The position numbers were made by a program, and so were the translations under genes. Positions 22,026-24,470 of a DNA stretch of 24,470 bases are shown here, piece after piece. Source of the stretch: a virus. The notes beneath the pieces are model-generated. The model was not told where the DNA came from. It did no database searches and saw nothing but the letters and a program-made list of their open reading frames with translations. The stretch is taken from positions 1 through 24,470 of IMG/VR virus record IMGVR_UViG_3300020129_000124. One strand, 5' to 3'. Numbering within the stretch: the first letter of the stretch is position 1; each line of letters opens with the position of its first letter.

Positions 22026-22583
22026 ATGGCTGAATTTTCTGGCGCACAATGGTGCGCGCGCTTTCCCGGCTCGGCGTCGGTGAGCGATCTCATCGATCCG
22101 TTCAAGTCGGATCTGCAGCGCTTTCTCGACATGCTCGACGCCGCTGGCGCCAGTGTCGAGATCAGCGCGACGTACCGGCCGCCAGAGCGCGCCTATTTGA
22201 TGCACTACGCCTGCCAGGTCGCCGGCTACACCGACAAGGGCGGCGTGTTTCATCAGATTGCCCCGGCCGACGTTCCTCCAATGGCTGGTGTCGACATCGA
22301 CTGGACGTGCGGCGGCAACATGGCGAAGGCGCTCAATGGCGCGCACGCGATGGTCGTGGGCTATCGCATCGCATATCCAGCTGCGCTCGTCAGCCGCCAC
22401 ACGCAACGCCGCGCGGTAGACATGACGATCAAGTGGTGGACCAAGCTGACGTTCCTGAAAGCGTCTGGCGAGCAGGTCACGCTCGCCCCGAACGATGTGC
22501 ATGGCCTGGTCCCTGTCGGCGCGAGCTATGGCGTGATAAAGCTCGCAACGGATCCTCCGCATTGGAGCGACGATGGCCATTAA
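22026..22583 (+). CDS. Peptidase M15-like endolysin
   Basis: A 185-residue protein starting at the ATG after a GGAGGA ribosome-binding site (22016-22021); in-frame codons upstream to 21924 lie in the previous gene. The M15 (VanY/D-Ala-D-Ala peptidase) zinc motif is SRHTQRRAVDM (residues 123-133) with ligands His125 and Asp132, completed by His179 in DPPHW near the end. There is no signal peptide, so it probably needs a holin to reach peptidoglycan. Immediately downstream is a holin-like gene, then spanins, so it is the likely lysis enzyme. Confidence 0.85.
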   Translation: MAEFSGAQWCARFPGSASVSDLIDPFKSDLQRFLDMLDAAGASVEISATYRPPERAYLMHYACQVAGYTDKGGVFHQIAPADVPPMAGVDIDWTCGGNMAKALNGAHAMVVGYRIAYPAALVSRHTQRRAVDMTIKWWTKLTFLKASGEQVTLAPNDVHGLVPVGASYGVIKLATDPPHWSDDGH

Positions 22584-22869
22584 AGCGACCAAGGCAAAGA
22601 TCGTTGCTGCAATTGCGGCGCCGCCTGCTCCGATCGAGCCAACGCTATGGCAGCGCGTTCTGGACGCAGCGAAAGACATGGCGCGGCCGACGACGATCTA
22701 TCTGGGCGGCATCGCGGTCTTCTGGGCATGCATCACGCACCCAGAGGCCGAGATTGTCGCGATAGCCGCGGCCATGACGGGTGCCGTGGGATACATGCAC
22801 GGCGACACTAAGACCAAGCTGGCACAAATCCAGGCCAAAGCTGCCGGCGATGGAGGAGGCGGAAAATGA
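22573..22869 (+). CDS. Holin-like membrane protein
   Basis: A 98-residue protein overlapping the endolysin gene by 11 bases. Two hydrophobic stretches (about residues 40-54, TTIYLGGIAVFWACI, and 61-76, IVAIAAAMTGAVGYMH) fit two membrane helices, the size and shape of many phage holins. The N-terminal arm has Lys and Pro-rich residues and the C-terminal tail is polar and Gly-rich. Holins open the inner membrane to release endolysin. Call from topology and position; no family signature is decisive. Confidence 0.6.
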   Translation: MAIKATKAKIVAAIAAPPAPIEPTLWQRVLDAAKDMARPTTIYLGGIAVFWACITHPEAEIVAIAAAMTGAVGYMHGDTKTKLAQIQAKAAGDGGGGK

Positions 22870-23237
22870 ACCCTATCGTCATGGCCATTGTTGCGGCTGC
22901 GATCTTCGTCGCTGGTGGTCTCGCCGCGCACGAAACGATTGACAAGGCGCAACTCATCAGCGCGCAGTTCGAAACCGCAAACCTCAAGACCCAGGTCGAG
23001 ACGAACCGTGCGAACGCAAATCAGCGCACGATTGACGCATTCCAAGCGTCTCTGGCCAACGTCGCCGGTGCTGAAGATTTCCGGCGCAACCAGGATGCTA
23101 TTCGTGCCCGCGCTCTGAACAAATTTCTTGAGGCTTTGTCCCATGTTCCAGATTCGAAAAGCTGTGCTGCCAGTCCTGCTTTCCGCACTGTCATTGACAG
23201 CGTGCGTGCAGAAGGGACTGCCGGAGCAAACCACTAA
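22866..23237 (+). CDS. Inner-membrane spanin (Rz-like)
   Basis: A 123-residue protein with ATGA overlap. One N-terminal membrane helix (residues 3-20, PIVMAIVAAAIFVAGGLA) is followed by a long, mostly helical periplasmic part (AQLISAQFETANLKTQVETNR ...) with coiled-coil character. This is the form of i-spanins, which join outer-membrane lipoproteins to fuse the membranes at lysis. A lipoprotein gene is nested in its 3' end in another frame, the usual Rz/Rz1 layout. The call rests on topology and overlap, not on a sequence motif. Confidence 0.7.
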   Translation: MNPIVMAIVAAAIFVAGGLAAHETIDKAQLISAQFETANLKTQVETNRANANQRTIDAFQASLANVAGAEDFRRNQDAIRARALNKFLEALSHVPDSKSCAASPAFRTVIDSVRAEGTAGANH

Positions 23238-23427
23238 CCTTCTCGATCTGCCTCTGCCTCCGCAGGTCTGCCCTGATAACCCTGCAGCGCCGGCGACCGA
23301 CGCTGGCGATAAAGCGTGGGCGGGCTATATTCGGCAGCGATTCGATGCGGGCGATGCGTGCCGCGGGGTTGTTCATTCAACGGCAGACGTTATCTCGAAG
23401 CGACCAAAAAGTCCGGCACCGCAATGA
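23143..23427 (+). CDS. Outer-membrane spanin lipoprotein (Rz1-like)
   Basis: A 94-residue protein starting at ATG 23143 (in-frame TTG at 23128 is less likely, and a GAGG stretch lies about nine bases before the ATG). It has a signal peptide (KAVLPVLLSALSLTAC) with lipobox L-T-A-C, so the cysteine should become lipid-modified. The mature part contains LPLPPQVCPDNPAAP and other Pro-rich pieces typical of o-spanins. Its first 95 bases overlap the Rz-like gene in the +1 frame. Together they form a standard overlapping spanin pair that completes Gram-negative host lysis. Confidence 0.75.
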   Translation: MFQIRKAVLPVLLSALSLTACVQKGLPEQTTNLLDLPLPPQVCPDNPAAPATDAGDKAWAGYIRQRFDAGDACRGVVHSTADVISKRPKSPAPQ

Positions 23428-23434
23428 GGGCACG

Positions 23435-23863
23435 ATGGCAGACGAAGCGCCGAACGATGGCTGGACGTTTCGGACCTTTCGCGAATATGTGCTCGCGCTG
23501 CTGGAGCAGTTCAAGGTTCTGCGCGAAGCCGATCGCATCACGCTGAACGCGGCACTGGCCGCCGCAGATCGCGCCGTCGCAAAAGCAGAGGCCTCCACCG
23601 AGAAGCGCTTCGAGTCGGTGAACGAGTTCCGCAAGACACTTTCTGATCAAGCCAGCACGTTCATGCTGCGCGGCGAGGCCGACGCAAAAATCCAAGCGTT
23701 GACCGACAAACTTGGCGCCATCGAGACTAGAATCGACAAATCCGAAGGCAGCCAAGGCGGAAAGCGTGAGGGTTTAACCGACCTCGGAAACGTTCTGGGC
23801 TATATCATCGGGGCGGTCGGATCGCTGGCCTACATCTGGTCGTTGTTTCATACTACTCACTGA
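23435..23863 (+). CDS. Coiled-coil protein with C-terminal membrane anchor
   Basis: A 142-residue protein starting at ATG 23435; in-frame GTG/ATG codons upstream lie within the spanin gene. It begins with polar WTFRTFREYVLALLEQFKVL, continues as a helical region (LAAADRAVAKAEASTEKRFESV) and ends in one membrane helix (LGNVLGYIIGAVGSLAYIW). This general form, a short N-terminal WTFxTxREYVxALLE segment then helix, is common in phages of alphaproteobacteria just after lysis genes. Function unknown; it may be an accessory holin or antiholin. The next gene has a similar layout. Confidence 0.65.
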   Translation: MADEAPNDGWTFRTFREYVLALLEQFKVLREADRITLNAALAAADRAVAKAEASTEKRFESVNEFRKTLSDQASTFMLRGEADAKIQALTDKLGAIETRIDKSEGSQGGKREGLTDLGNVLGYIIGAVGSLAYIWSLFHTTH

Positions 23864-23875
23864 GAGGTGAGATCG

Positions 23876-24292
23876 ATGGCAACAAAGCGCAAAGGGATGC
23901 CTATGCCGCGCGACGACTCAAGGGCCGCCGAGATCATGGGCGAGGTGCGCGGCATGCTCGGCTCGTTCATTGCGCGGTTCGAAACGCATGAGGTGCAGGA
24001 CAGGGAGATCGCCAAGGGTACCGACGCAAGGCTGGAACGGATCGAGACGCGCGCCGAAGACCGCTCCGTCAAGCAGACGCTGGCGTTTGAAACCAAACTG
24101 GAACAGGTAGTCGAGAAGATCGACACCAGGCTTAATGAGTTCGCCACGAAGCTGGACACCGTGTCGAGCAGGCAGACATTCTCCGCTGGCGGCTGGCGTT
24201 ATATCAGCATTGCCGCGACCGCGGTCATTGGGCTTGTGACGTCGGTGGTGAGCATCATCATTGAACTGTCAAATCGCGGAGGAGGTCACTGA
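23876..24292 (+). CDS. Second coiled-coil protein with C-terminal membrane anchor
   Basis: A 138-residue protein. I chose ATG 23876, preceded by an AGAGGTGAG ribosome-binding site; a GTG at 23867 would add three residues. The middle is helical and charged (VRGMLGSFIARFETHEVQDREIAKGTDARLERI and LEQVVEKIDTRLNEFATKLDTV), and the C-terminus has one membrane helix (YISIAATAVIGLVTSVVSIIIEL). It resembles small DUF1515-like phage proteins, a tentative comparison. Function unknown, with lysis timing or envelope anchoring as inferred options. Its stop shares a base with the next ATG. Confidence 0.6.
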   Translation: MATKRKGMPMPRDDSRAAEIMGEVRGMLGSFIARFETHEVQDREIAKGTDARLERIETRAEDRSVKQTLAFETKLEQVVEKIDTRLNEFATKLDTVSSRQTFSAGGWRYISIAATAVIGLVTSVVSIIIELSNRGGGH

Positions 24293-24470
24293 TGGATCAG
24301 TCGGTCATCAATGCTGCCGCTGACAAGGTCACGCTGATGGAGAACAGCACCGCTGGTCTGTTCTTGTCGCTCTTGCTCTACCGCGGCCAGCCGTCGCTTC
24401 GCGTCGTCGCATCGATCGTCATGGCCGGCCTGGCGAGTTCGTATTTCTTCTCGGAGTTGCTGGCCAAGTA
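24292..24470 (+). CDS. Small membrane protein, partial at 3' end
   Basis: At least 59 residues, starting at the ATG in a TGATG junction with GGAGGAGG upstream. It has two hydrophobic stretches (AGLFLSLLLY and LRVVASIVMAGLASSYFFSEL), a short holin-like form. The window ends with the bases TA after a lysine codon, so the next base could complete a stop codon or continue the gene. Being fourth in a run of small membrane genes after the endolysin, it may also belong to the lysis region. Function not recognised. Confidence 0.55.
   Translation, partial: MDQSVINAAADKVTLMENSTAGLFLSLLLYRGQPSLRVVASIVMAGLASSYFFSELLAK

Noticed and set aside
1-24470. tRNA or other RNA genes
   Set aside because: Almost all bases lie in overlapping coding genes and the one gap of 91 bp has no cloverleaf or known RNA motif that I could see.

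Overview
The window is a 24.5 kb piece of a tailed-phage (siphovirus-type) genome or prophage, all genes on the + strand, about 60% G+C, with almost no intergenic DNA. The tail module from 11757 to 21617 has the gene order and protein families of the Rhodobacter capsulatus gene-transfer-agent tail (major tail protein, tail assembly chaperones, tape measure, DUF2460, DUF2163, NlpC/P60 peptidase, very long host-specificity protein). This points to an alphaproteobacterial host. A lysis module directly follows the tail, which fits a phage or prophage better than a true gene transfer agent. Host genus cannot be decided from the sequence alone.

Layout. 1-1425: the 3' part of a repetitive protein (27 tandem 14-residue units, then four 9-residue helical repeats). 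1422-4457: neck and connector genes (fused head-tail connector, head closure-like protein, gp10-like protein, minor capsid/tail terminator-like protein) mixed with small unknown genes and a DUF6527-like protein. 4454-11665: a 7.2 kb accessory cassette with two FkbM-type methyltransferases, one further class I methyltransferase, an MptE/DUF115-like protein, three related glycosyltransferase-like proteins, two GT-A-like glycosyltransferases, a second DUF6527-like protein and an HNH homing endonuclease. Most of its junctions are 4-base ATGA or GTGA overlaps, so it reads as one translationally coupled unit. 11666-11756: the only sizeable gap (91 bp). 11757-21617: GTA-like tail module. 21626-22015: small post-tail protein. 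22026-24470: lysis region with an M15-type peptidase, holin-like protein, overlapping Rz/Rz1-type spanins, two coiled-coil proteins with C-terminal membrane anchors, and a partial small membrane protein.

How it may work together. The neck and tail genes build a flexible tail ending in a peptidoglycan-degrading, host-recognising tip. The sugar/methyl cassette is embedded in the late structural operon, between the neck genes and the major tail protein gene. It should therefore be expressed with virion proteins. The inferred possibility worth testing is that it decorates a virion protein (for example the Ser/Thr-containing repeat protein or the tail tube) or a host surface glycan. A second point of interest is the tail assembly chaperone pair: the downstream reading frame has no ordinary start codon over its conserved part, which suggests a -1 ribosomal frameshift or a rare start.
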